This document shows positions 1-11,552 of a stretch of DNA of 64,000 bases, piece after piece (position 1 is the stretch's first letter; each line of letters opens with the position of its first letter). The stretch is from positions 682,001 to 746,000 of the forward strand of contig CAVPJW010000004.1 of NCBI GenBank assembly GCA_963705525.1, written 5' to 3'. A program made the position numbers and the translations under genes. A model generated the notes under the pieces. That model was not told the DNA's origin, did no database searches, and saw only the letters and a list, made by a program, of their open reading frames with translations. Source of the DNA: CAVPJW01 sp963705525 (lineage in GTDB: Bacteria > Acidobacteriota > Vicinamibacteria > Vicinamibacterales > CAVPJW01).

Positions 1-3000
1 AGCCGTCTGCGGTTTCACCGTGGCGCGTGGAGCAACACCAGTGAGCTCCGAGAAGAGTCGGGGCACATTCCCGTTGGCCTGTGCCGCGAATCGAGCCCAG
101 CCGACGGGCGCAATGACCAGCTGCGGCTCTGGTCGTCCGAGCGCAATTCGCAGCGCTTCGAGACCCGACCCGGGTTCGATGAGTCCCATGCCCTGCTTCG
201 CCGCCCGGTCCGCAACGCCGTGCCGCTCGCCCGCCCCGATGCGGCTCCACACGCCCCAGTTCACGCTCAGGGCGGGCAGGCCGTCCCTCTGACGCTGATA
301 CGCCAGCGCATCGAGAAAAGCGTTCGCGGACGAATGATTCGCCTGTCCGGATGTCCCGAACACCGAAGCGACCGAGGAGTACATCGTGAAGAAATCAAGC
401 TGAGCCGCTCGCGTCAAACGATCGAGAGCCCAGGCGCCAGTGACTTTCGGGGCGAACACCTGCTGGAACTTCTGCCAATCTTGCTGGAGCAATCCGGCGT
501 CGGCGAGCACACCGGCCGCATGGACCACACCCTTGAGAGGAGGACGGCGTTCGAGCGCTCTCTCGAGAACGCGGCGAAGCCGCTCCTCATCGGCGACGTC
601 ACAAGACGCCACCTCAATATCAGCACCGGCGGTGCGCATCGAGTCCAACTCGGCCGCGACTTCCTCGCTTGGAGCGCTCCGCCCGATGAGCACGAGATGG
701 CGTGCGCCTCGATCGACCAGCCAGCGTGCTGTTGCGAATCCAAGGCCCGACAGGCCGCCCGTCACGAGATATGTCGCCTGCTCACGAATGATTGGCGCCG
801 ATGGATGGGCTTCACCTGGCACGCGAATCGCGACCTTGCCGACAGTGCGGCCCGAACCCAGCGCTCGCAGCGCCTCGACCGCCTGAGACGGTCCGTAGAT
901 GGCCACCGGCAGCGGCATGGGCGCGTCGCCAAAACGCGCGACCACGCCTCGAAGAAGCGACGCGATCGACTCGGGCTGGTCGCGAGCCGTCTCGCTCCAG
1001 TCAATGAGGGAGTACGCCACGTCAGGCCGCGTCTCGGCCATGCGCTCGACAGACCAGGCGTCCTTCTTGCCAATCTCCAGGAATCGGCCGCCACTCGCCA
1101 GCACTCGAAGGCTCGCCGGGATCGCGTCGCCTCCAAGCGCATTGAGGACGACCGTCACTCCCTGACCTTCGGTGGCCGCGCTGATTCCGTCGACAAACGC
1201 GGTCGATCTGGAATCAAAAACGTGGCGGACGCCAAGCTCGCGGAGCAGATGTCGCTTCTCTTCTGTTCCGGCGGTGGCATAGACCTCAGCGCCCGCATCG
1301 TGCGCGACGCGGACGGCTGCCAATCCGACGCCCCCGGCCGCCGAGTGCACGAGGACTCGATCGCCTGCCGTGAGACGTCCGATCTGCTCCAGCGCAAAAG
1401 CCGCCGTGACGAAGGCAATCGAGAACGCCGCCGCGTCTTCGTAGGTCCACGTCGCCGGCTTCGGCACGACGAACCGTTCGTCGGCAACGACGCGCGTGGA
1501 GAGCGCGCCGGAGGCAATCGCAAGGACTGGATCGCCAACGGCGAGGTCTCTGACGCCCGCTCCCACCGCGTCAACGATACCGGAGCACTCGAAGCCGAGC
1601 GGCCCAATCGCGGCAGCCAGCGTGCCCATCGCGTTCAGGACATCCTTGAAGTTCAGCGCCGCGGCCTTCACGCGAATCCGGACCTCGCCCGGCTGGAGCG
1701 CCAGGGGCGACTCGACCGGACGCCATGCGAGCGTGTCAATCGATCCGCGGCTCCCGATGACCAGCTGGACAGGCCCACCAGTGGCGGTGTCCGGCGCGTC
1801 GCACCTGACGAGCCGCTTGACGTAACGGAGGCCCTTCCGATATGCGATCGCCGATTCGCTCACCGGATCCTGCAGCTCACTCGAGCAGGACATCCAGATC
1901 ACGGGTCTCGTCCATCGGGTCAAGATCGACATGCACCCAATGGATGCCAGGCTGTTCGCGCTGAAGGGCCGTCACGAACCCACTGATGGTTGATTGTGTA
2001 ATGTCTTGTGGATCCGCCGACGTCACAGCAGAAGCGCCTCGGGTGACGATCCAGCAGCGGGCTTCCGGCTTGCCGGCGCGAACCAGCGCCTGAGAACACT
2101 CCAGCAGACGGCCCATCATGAGTCGCTGCTGTTCCATCAGCGCTGCGCTACTTTCGTCCGCAGGAGCCATTCGGTCCGCAACATAAATCAGGCGATCGCA
2201 GGTTGCCAGGACGTCGAGTGAATCGTCAGAGGTGAGGAGAACGGCTTCTCCGTCGCGAGCGGCGATGCCTTCGGCGAGACGACGCGATCCATCAGAGCTC
2301 GCTGCATGTATGACGGTGCGGCGGACGGAGTTCTCCGTGTCCGCGAGGTGACGACTCTCACTGGCCAGAACGACTGATTGCAGCGCGCGAATGCCGGATG
2401 CCGACTGGCTGCCCCAGACTGCGGTGGCCGACTCGAATCCTTCTTCGGCGAGCACACGCACCCACTCTGGCGCCGACAATAGCGGCGAGGCCGAACGCCT
2501 GGTGTGATCGGCAAATGCCCACCAGCCTGGTGTCAGACCAAATGTCAGATCAATCCAAGACTGCGGCCGCACGACCTCGACGAGCACCAGCAGTCCACCT
2601 GGCGCCAGCAGTCGCCGGACGCGCCCGAGCGTCGCTGCGAGATCCTTGGTTGCATGCACGACGTTGACGGCCAGCACGACATCGAACCGTTCGTCGGCGA
2701 ATCCCTGACCCTCCGGATCGCGCTCCAGATCGAGGACTCGACTCGTGAACGCCGGCCAATCCTCAAATCGCTTCGCAGCTCTCGCAACAAAAGTCGGCGA
2801 CACATCCGTGAACGTGTAAGAGGCCGCCTCACCACCGACCTCTCTGACGAATTCCGTGGTTGACGCCGTTCCGCCTCCGATCTCCAGGATCCGGCGACCC
2901 CGCAGTCCGCCTCCCAACGCTTCCAACAGCCCGCGCTGAACGGCGCGATTGAAGAGCCGCGCCGCCGGCGAGTGTCGGTACAGCCGCTCGGCATCGGAAC

Positions 3001-6000
3001 CGTCGCCGCCAGGAAACAGCAATTCCAGCGGATCGATCTCGCCCCGCAGCGCTCCCGCGAGATGCTCGCCACATCGTCCGAGCAGGGTCGCTTCGGCGCC
3101 GCACTCGGGAAAGTCGCGGTCGATCCGTGCGCGAAGGGGCTCCGTTGCTGTCAGCCCCAGAGGCCGGAGCGAACGCCATCCAGAGCCATCACGCGCGATG
3201 GCCCCCGCTTCTTCGAGGATGTTGAGGAGCCGCTCGAAGAGGCGCTGATGCCGTTGGGCAATGCCGAGTTTTGCGCAGAGCGCTTCGGTTGAAGCCTCGG
3301 CTGTAGAAGCCGTCCAGCCGAGCTCCCTGAACGCGCGCTCCACGTATGCGGCGCTCAGCGCCTCTACCTCCTGGTGCCCGATCTCGTATCGGCGAATCTC
3401 TTCGGCTGCAGCGCCGGAGTCGAGGGCCGCGCCGATCGTGCCGCCGACCTGCACCGGAGACACGTCCCGGCCTGACAAGGGCATCGGCCGCCAGACCGGC
3501 TCATAGAACCACTCTCCGATTGGCGGTGCGAAGCTGGCCGCCGGACGCAGGCTCAGTCCTTCGAGGCGGCCGACGCCGGTGCCCCCTTCATCGAGAAGAT
3601 CAATGTCAACGGTCAGCGTTCGCTGATCGCTCGAAATCGACCGCACCGTCGCGTGTATCCAGCTACCCGTGCACGCCTTCGGCGTGAGAATCGCGCTCTG
3701 AAGCGCGAAGGGGAGGTACGGGTCCGCGGCACCGACAAGACCATCGAGTGCGGTGGCCGCCACTTGAATGGCGCCATCCAGAAACGTTGGAGACACGACG
3801 TCAGATCGCGGCGATGAAACCGTCTCGCGCACTCGTCCGAGCGCCTCGCGATCGCCTTTCCACAAATCGGTGACGACCTGGAAGGCCGGCCCCAGGTCCA
3901 GTCCACGCTCGGCCAGAGCGGAATAGTGTGCCGAGGGCGACGGTCCCTGGGTGCACCGCATCCGGATCGCTTCGAGCGACACAGGTGTCGAGACAAGGCT
4001 GGCAGAAGGTTGCGTGGACACGCGTGCATCCGCATGCCGCACCCACGCTGTCGGGTGATCCGCGACCGGACGGCTGTAGATGGCGGCCGTGGATGCCTCG
4101 CCTGCTGGAGTGAACAGGATCTGAACCTGAGTGATGCTGTCGCGCTCGAGTGCCAGCGGTTCGGACAGGACCAAATCGGTCACGACGACATGAGGACTTT
4201 CAAGCCAGACTCCGGCATTGGCGCGTATCAGTTCGATCAACGCCGCGGCCGGCGCGATCACGCGGCCACCGACGGAATGATCGAAGAGATACGCATGCGT
4301 CGCGGCCGAGAGCGAGACTTCGAACGCCGTGCCGGTGAACGCAGGCGACTCGACCCGTCGCCCTCGGAGTCCATCCTCGCCGTTGACCGGTTGCAGCCGC
4401 GATCGAGACGAGGTGTCGAGCCAGTACCGGCTCCGCTCGAAGGGCGTGAGCGGAAGGGCGATGCTTCGCCCACTCTGGTGCCGGTGAAAGCCGTTCCAGT
4501 CGACCGGGACTCCGGCGACGTACAGCGCCGCCAGGCCTTCGAGCAGATTGGTCCAGTCCTCCCGACCCTGCCGCAGTGATGCCACGAATCGTCGCTCGGG
4601 CGAATCCAGAATGCGTGTCGCCAGCGCGACGAGGGTCGGGGCCGGTCCGACTTCCAGGAACACATCGATTCTGCGATCGGCCAACGCGCGAATGCCGGCT
4701 TCGAAGCGCACGGTCCCGCGGAGATGGCGGCACCAGTACTCGGCGCTCGACAGGTCGTTCTGCTGCGCCAGCCGCCCGGTCACATTCGATGCGATCGGTA
4801 TGCGAGCCGGACCAAACGTCACAAGTCTCGCGATGGCCTCAAACTCGGGAAGGACGGCATCCATGGCCGGCGAGTGAAATGCGTGCGACACGTTCAGAGC
4901 GCGTGTCTTGATTCCGATCTCTTCTGCCCGGCCGACGACGGCGGCAACCGCGTCGCGTCGTCCGGAAATGACAACATCGCCTGGCCCGTTGACCGCGGCA
5001 ACGTCGACGCTCGATTGAAATGGGCGCACCAAATCGCCCACCGCGGTCTCGGTGGCGCGCAATGCGACCATCGCGCCGTCGCGCGGGAGACGGTCCATCA
5101 GGGCACCGCGCGCCGAAACCAGTCGCAAGGCATCTTCGAGTGAGAGGACTCCCGCGACACACGCCGCGGCAAACTCGCCGATGCTGTGGCCAATCGCCGC
5201 CGCAGGCTGCACGCCCCAGGACATCCACAGGCGCGCGATGGCGTATTCGAGGGCAAAGAGCGCCGGCTGGGTCCAGCGCGTGTCATCGATCGATTGGTCG
5301 GCCCGGCGGCCGAACATGACATCGAGAAGCGAGACGTTTCCATCCCGCGCGAAATGGCGATCGCATTCGTCGAGAATCTCGCGCACCAGCGGATGCCGTT
5401 CATAGAGCTTCTGCCCCATGCCCGCGTACTGCGACCCCTGGCCGGTGAACAAGAAATGCGACTCTCGGAGCATCGGGGCCGCTGACCACGCCATGCACAA
5501 CCTCGCGGCGCGACTCGCCGTCAAGGAACGCGCCGATCCGGCTGCGCAGCTCATCGCTCGTCTTCGCCAGAATGGCCACGCGGTGCGAGGGTCGGGCGCG
5601 GCCAATGTTTGCCGTGTAGGCGACGTCACAGAGCGGAGCGGCGGGCTGGTCATCGAGATAGGCACCCAGATCGGCCAGGCGCTGGCGGAGATTACCGTCG
5701 CTCCGGCCTGCAACGGTGACGATCTCGATCGAAGGTGAATCTGGGAGCTCACGGTCGGCTCGAACCGGGGGCTGCTCGACGATGATGTGGACGTTCGTGC
5801 CGCTGAAGCCGAACGAACTCACAGCGCCGATGCGGGGACCGTCGCCCGGCCATGGACCCCGCTCCGTCGCCACCTTCACGGCCATGTGGTCCCAGGCAAC
5901 ATGCGGATTGGGTCGCGTGAAGTGAAGATGTGGCGGAAGCTCGCCGTGCTGGACCGCCAGCACGAGCTTGATCAGGCCGGTCACTCCAGCAGCCGCTTCG

Positions 6001-7152
6001 AGGTGGCCGATGTTGGTCTTCACAGAGCCAATGAGCAGCGGTCGATCCGATGAGCGTTCTTCGCCATAGACCGCGGCCAGCGCCTGCACCTCGATGGGAT
6101 CGCCAAGCGGTGTGCCGGTGCCGTGCGCCTCGACGTATGAGACTTCCCGTGGCTGCACACCGGCATTTGACAACGCCCGTCGAATCACGGCCTCCTGAGC
6201 TGGACCGTTCGGCGCCGTAAGGCCGCTGCTCGGACCATCCTGATTGACAGCACTGCCGCGAATCACCGCGACGATGCGGTCCCGATCCGACAGGGCGTCC
6301 GAAAGCCGCTTCAGCACCAGGACGCCGCAACCCTCCCCGCGCCCGAACCCGTCGGCCGCCGCATCGAATGTCTTGCAGATGCCGTCAGGTGCCAGCATCC
6401 GCGACTTGGAGAACAGCACGTCGGAGTCGGGCGTCAACATCAGGCTGACGCCGCCGCTCAGGGCCATTCTGCATTCACGTGCGCGGAGGCTCTGGATCGC
6501 CGAATGAATGGCGACGAGTGATGACGAGCAGGCGGTGTCGATCGACACGCTCGGCCCCTGCAGGCCAAAGACGTAGGACAACCGTCCCGACGCCATGCTG
6601 TGGGCCATCCCCGACGCGAAGTACGCATCGACGCGCTCGGCCGGCTGCTCCCGGAGGAGCGTGGCGTAGTCCGAGCTGGCCATGCCGATGAAGACGCCGG
6701 TCTCGGAATTGACCGAGCGAGTCGGGCGCGCATCCGGCGTCCTCGAGCGCTTCCCACGCGACCTCGAGCAGCAGGCGTTGCTGAGGGTCGAGCGTCACGG
6801 CTTCCCGCGGCGCGATGCCGAAGCAGTCAGGGTCAAAAAGGTCAACACTGTCGAGGAACGCAGCACGTCTTACGTAGGTCTTCCCGGGGGTGTCCGGATC
6901 CGGATCGAAATAGCGATCGACGTCCCATCGGTCCTTCGGGACTTCGCGAACCGGACATTTCCCATCGAGGAGCAGACGCCAGAACTTCCCGGGAGTATCA
7001 GCTCCACCGGGAACACGACAGCCGATGCCAATCACGGCGATTGGCTCGGCCGAGGCGTGCTCGAGGCTTCGCACACGCGTCTGCAGCTCCTCGACGGCGA
7101 GCAGCGCCCGCTTGAGCGGCGAGAGATGGGCAAAGCGTTCCGGAATGCTCAC
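1..7152 (-). CDS. Type I PKS module 5: KS-AT-DH-MT-ER-KR (3' end outside window)
   Basis: Fifth and last visible single-module polyketide synthase of the operon; it elongates, C-methylates and reduces a chain. The GTG start at 7152 lies 9 bases after the previous stop and begins with a helical docking segment (LSPLKRALLAVEELQ). Approximate domains: KS 7040-5770 (DTACSSS, EAHGTGT); AT 5460-4440 (GHSIG, HAFH, so malonyl-CoA type); DH 4300-3480 (HSVGGRVIAP fits HxxxGxxxxP, plus an LDGAIQ second motif); C-methyltransferase 3400-2350 (SAM motif LEIGGGTAS); a structural KR half 2330-1880; ER 1740-820 (HSAAGGVGLA); catalytic KR 790-180 (TGGLSGLG). The usual KR tyrosine is replaced by histidine (GQANHSSAN). 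Three one-base insertions (near 6695, 5472, 1877) break the frame; removing one T near 5472 restores FLFTGQGS at the AT start. An ACP and anything after it lie left of the window. Confidence 0.93.
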
Positions 7153-7161
7153 ACTCTCACC

Positions 7162-10100
7162 TCAGAGGTCCCTCAACTTCGCATCCACCAACGCGGCCAC
7201 ACTCGCATCGTCCAGATCCTCGAGATCCGCCGCGAGTTGTTCGACCGAGGCAGAGGTGCGCCCGTTCGATGGGGCCGGCTCCTGCGGCGCGATGAGCGCC
7301 GACAGATGAGCGGCAATATCCGCAATCGTCGGATGATCGAACACCAGCGTCGCCGTCAGCGGCCGGTTCAGCTCGAGTCCGGTCGCCAACCGATTGCGCA
7401 GCTCGACCGCCATGAGAGAGTCGATGCCCAGGTCCATCAAACGCTGATGCCGTCCGGGCACCTGATCGCGCCGCAGTCTCAGCACCCGCATGACCTCGTT
7501 TCTGACAAACTCGCTGAGCACTTCGAGGCGCTCGCCGGCTGCGCTCCGAGCCAACACATTCGACAAGGACTCATCCGCTCCGGTCATCGTGAGCGAGGCC
7601 GGGCGCACTGACTGCGGCTCCGCAGAACGACCGTCGGGCCGGTGGTTCGAAGAGCGTCGCCGGCCACCTGGGCCACAACGACGTGCTGGCCGAGAATCGT
7701 CGCAGGCGACGAATCGGTCGGCCACGAACCGGTGCGCTTGAACCCCGCCTCTTGCAATGCCTCCTTCCAGATATCCGGTGCCAGGAGCGGATGATCCCCG
7801 CGCCAGCGATCCTCGAATCGCTGCCAGCCCGCGATCAGCCCCGTCGTCACGTCGAGCCAGATGGGATGTTCGGTGGTCTCGAGCGCCACCAGGAGACCTC
7901 CAGGGGCGAGAAGCGTGTGCACACGCCGCAGAACGGCGGACAGGTCTCGCGTCGCGTGGAGGACATTAGCGGCCAGGATCAGGTCGTAGCTGCCTGCCGC
8001 AAATCCTTGCCCCTCGAGATCGTTCTCGATGTCCAGCGTCTGATATCGAACGAACGGAAAATCGACGAAGCGCTCTTCGGCCCGCGTGAGGAACCACGGA
8101 CCAACATCGGTGAATGTGTACTCAGTGCGTTCAGGATCGAGCGAGGGAAGGATCGCGGAGGTCGCGCCACCCGTGCCCGCGCCGATTTCGAGCACCCGCA
8201 GCCGGCCGTCGGGCGGCTGCAGCGCCGTCGCCGTGCTCGCAATCGACGCCGCGATTCCGTTGAAGTATCGGGCAACAGCCGATCGTTCGTACAATCCCTC
8301 GGCGAGAGTCGTGCTGCCGTCCGGGAACAGCGTATCGAGAGGGCTGGCGCTTCCCTTCAAGACATCGACGAGACGACCCGTGCACGATTCGAAATACTCG
8401 AGCAGTTCTGGATAGTCGACAAAGCGATCCTTGACCTGCTCGACCAGCCCGGCGGGCGGTTGCGAGGGAAACGGCTGTGAGGCGACAAACGTGGCACCAC
8501 GCGCTTCGAGCCGCCCGCTGACCACGAGCTGTGTGAGCCAGCGTTCCATCAAGCGGCCGAACGACGGCGCGATGCCGCACCGTTCGATCAAGCGGTCAAT
8601 GGTCCACGCTTCGCCGGCCGAGGCAAATGCGCCGAGGTGACGGAGCGTGCTCGCGATAATTGTCTCGGACAACTCGCCCAGCGCCGACCACTTCGACGCG
8701 AAATCCGGCAGATTGAGATCGAAAGGCGCCGAGTTCGCTTGTCGGCTTGCCGCGTCGGCGATGCGCGTCCAGCGTTCGTCTGATCCCCAAGCGGGATGGC
8801 TGGATTCGGCGCTCGAGGGCGAGTCCTCCACCCAATGACGGCTGCGCTGGAACGGATACGTCGGCAATGCGACGGCGCATCGCCGGGACGAGCTGCGAAC
8901 GTTCTGCCAGTCCACCGTTGCACCCTCTGAGTACAAGCGTGCAAGCGAAGACAGCAACTCGCGCCAGTCCGTACCGTTTCCGGTCATCGACGGCAGCCAC
9001 GTCATGGAGCTGAGCGCCGTCGATCTGCCGTCCGAGTCCGGCGAGCGTCGCGCGCGGCCCGATCTCGACGACATGCGTGAACCCCGCGCTCGACAGCCAG
9101 GTGACAGCGTCGGCAAATCGAACCGCGCCGCGGGTGTGCTGTCGCCAGTAGGCCGCCGACGGCATCTCGCCGCCCGAAAATGGCCTGCCCCACACGTTGG
9201 ACACCAGCTGAATCCGCGGAGGTGAGTACGGCACTTTCGACGCGCGCGCCTCGAACTGATCGAGCATGGGCTCAATCTGCATGGAGTGAAAAGCGTGAGA
9301 GATTCGCAGCTGGCGGTTGTCGATGCCGCGGCTGGTGAATTCGCTGCACACACGATCGACGTCGGCGGCGACGCCGCTGATCACAACGTTGGCAGGACCG
9401 TTGACCGCAGCCACGTCCAGCGTGCTCGCGAATGCAGACAGTGCCTCGCGCACCGCGGCTTCGTCCGCGAAGATCGCGGCCATGCGACCTTCTCGCGCAA
9501 GCTGGGTCGTCAGGCTGCCGCGGGCGGCAACCAGGCGCAGCGCCTCCTCGAGATCGAGCGCACCTGACCAGCACGCGGCGACGTACTCGCCGAGGCTGTG
9601 CCCCAGAACTGCTGCCGGTCGGATTCCCCAGGATCGCCACAGCTCGGCCAGCGCGTATTCGAAAGCGAAGAGGGCAGGTTGCAGGTACGCTGCATTCTCC
9701 AGGCAGCCCGCTGCCTGGTCGCCGAACAGAATCTCGGGAATCGGGAGATCGAGCTCGCCGTCAAGACCCTTGGCGCAGCGATCGATCGCATCGCGAAAGA
9801 CGGGGCTGGACGCGTACAGCTCGCGGCCCATTCCGTGGTACTGGCCGCCCTGGCCCGAGAAGGCGAACGCGACGCGTGGTTCGGGCGGAGGCTCGTACTC
9901 CTCGACCTCGCGCGCCGAACGCTCGGTCCAGTCCTCGAGACCGATTGCCAGTTCGTCAAGGCTCTCTGCGACGATCCCGAGACGGACCCCGAAATGCCGC
10001 CGGCTTGTGGATGCCGTTCGACATAACGTGGCCAGCGGCAGATCCGGATCGTGCCGCAGGTGTTCGATGTATCTGCCTGCGAGCTCATGGAGCGCGGCAT

Positions 10101-11551
10101 GGTTCCGCGCCGACAGCGGCAGCAGATGCGCGCCCTCCGGTTCCGGATCGGCAGGGGTCGTCCTGGCGGGAGCCGACTCAACAACCAGGTGCGCATTGGT
10201 GCCGCTGAATCCAAACGAACTCAGACCCGCTCGCCGGGGCCGATCATGCTCCGGCCAGGGTGTCGGCTCGGTCACGACTCGGACCGGCAGTTTGTCCCAA
10301 TCGACGTGCGGATTCGGCGTATGAAAATGAAGGCTCGGCGGCACCGTTCCATGGTGGAGCGCAAGGACCACCTTGATCAGTCCCGCAACACCAGCCGCCG
10401 CTTCCAGATGGCCGACATTCGTCTTCACCGATCCAATGAGCACCGGACGGGCAGCGCTCCTTCCGGCGCCGAGCGCGCGGGCGATAGCGAGCACCTCGAT
10501 CGGATCACCGAGCGACGTGCCCGTACCATGCGCTTCCACATAGTCGATGTCGGCCGGCATCAGTCGAGCATCGGCGAGCGCGGCCGCAATCACAGCCTCC
10601 TGCGCTACGCCATTGGGCACAGTGAGGCCGCTGCTCCGGCCATCCTGGTTCACCGCGGATCCGCGAATGACGGCAAGCACGCGGTCGCCATCGGCCATCG
10701 CATCCGACAGCCGTTTGAGCAGCACGATCCCGCAGCCCTCGCCTCGGACGTAACCATCGGCGGCCGCATCGAACGTCTTGCAACGGCCGTCCGGACTGAG
10801 CATGCGGGCCTGTGAAAAATTGATGGTCAATGCGGGAAGCAGGATCACGCCGACGCCGCCGGCAATTGCCAGACAGCTTTCTTTCTGCCGGAGACTTCGA
10901 CACGCTTGATCGACGGCGACCAGCGAAGAGGAGCACGCCGTGTCCACCACCATTGCGGGACCCTGCGTGCCAAGGAAGTATGCCAACCGGCCGGCAATGA
11001 CGCTCAGCGCACCACCCGAGGCCATGTATGCGTCGATCGATGCGGGATCGCGACAGAAGCAGCAGCTGGAAATAGTCGGGAGCCGCCGCGCCGATGAAGA
11101 TCCCGACCGGTTGCGCCATCAGCGCGTCAGGCGACTGGGCGGCGTCCTCCAGTGCCTGCCAGGCGACTTCCAGGACCAGCCGCTGCTGTGGATCCATGCT
11201 CGCCGCTTCGCGCGGAGACACGCCGAAGAATTCGTGATCGAAGCGATCAATCGCGTCGATGAAACCGCCGGAGCGCGTCGCCATCTTGCCGGGGGCCGCA
11301 GGGTCCGCGTCGAAGAAGTCGTCGAGGTTCCAGCGATCTGCCGGTACTTCACGGATCGCATCGACTCCCTTTTCGAGAAGGGCCCAGAACCGGTCGGGAT
11401 TGTCGGCTCCACCGGGGAAACGACAGCCCACTCCAATGACGGCAATCGGTTCGTGCCGCTCGGCATCCGCTGCATCGAGCCGGGCCCGCATCTCGCGCAG
11501 CTCGACGAGCGCGCGCTTGACGGGAGACAGTTCTTCGCGAGAATCCGCCAT
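7162..11551 (-). CDS. Type I PKS module 4: KS-AT-MT-ACP, no reductive domain
   Basis: Single-module polyketide synthase predicted to add malonyl-CoA, methylate the alpha carbon and pass on an unreduced beta-keto intermediate. ATG at 11551 follows the previous stop by one base (TGA-T-ATG). Approximate domains: N-terminal docking helix (LSPVKRALVELREM); KS 11470-10190 (DTACSSS, EAHGTGT); AT 9870-8990 (GHSLG, HAFH, malonyl type); C-methyltransferase 8830-7650 (LEIGAGTGG); ACP 7590-7290 (LGIDSLMAVEL, the serine being the phosphopantetheine site); a short acidic tail (LDDASVAALVDAKL) that looks like a C-terminal docking element. No KR, DH or ER fits between MT and ACP. Frame breaks lie near 11060 and 9008 (one extra base each) and 7625 (one missing base); corrected length is about 1462 aa. 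Confidence 0.92.
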
Positions 11552-11552
11552 A

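Noticed and set aside
220..1986. 588-codon open frame on the plus strand
   Set aside because: It is antisense to the ER-KR part of PKS module 5, has an arginine-rich composition without motifs, and the minus frame reads continuously through ER and KR motifs.
3926..4579. 217-codon plus-strand open frame
   Set aside because: Antisense shadow of the AT-DH region of module 5; no recognisable domain.
6682..7611. 309-codon plus-strand open frame across the module 4/5 junction
   Set aside because: Antisense to an ACP and a KS with clear motifs; a by-product of GC-rich codon use.
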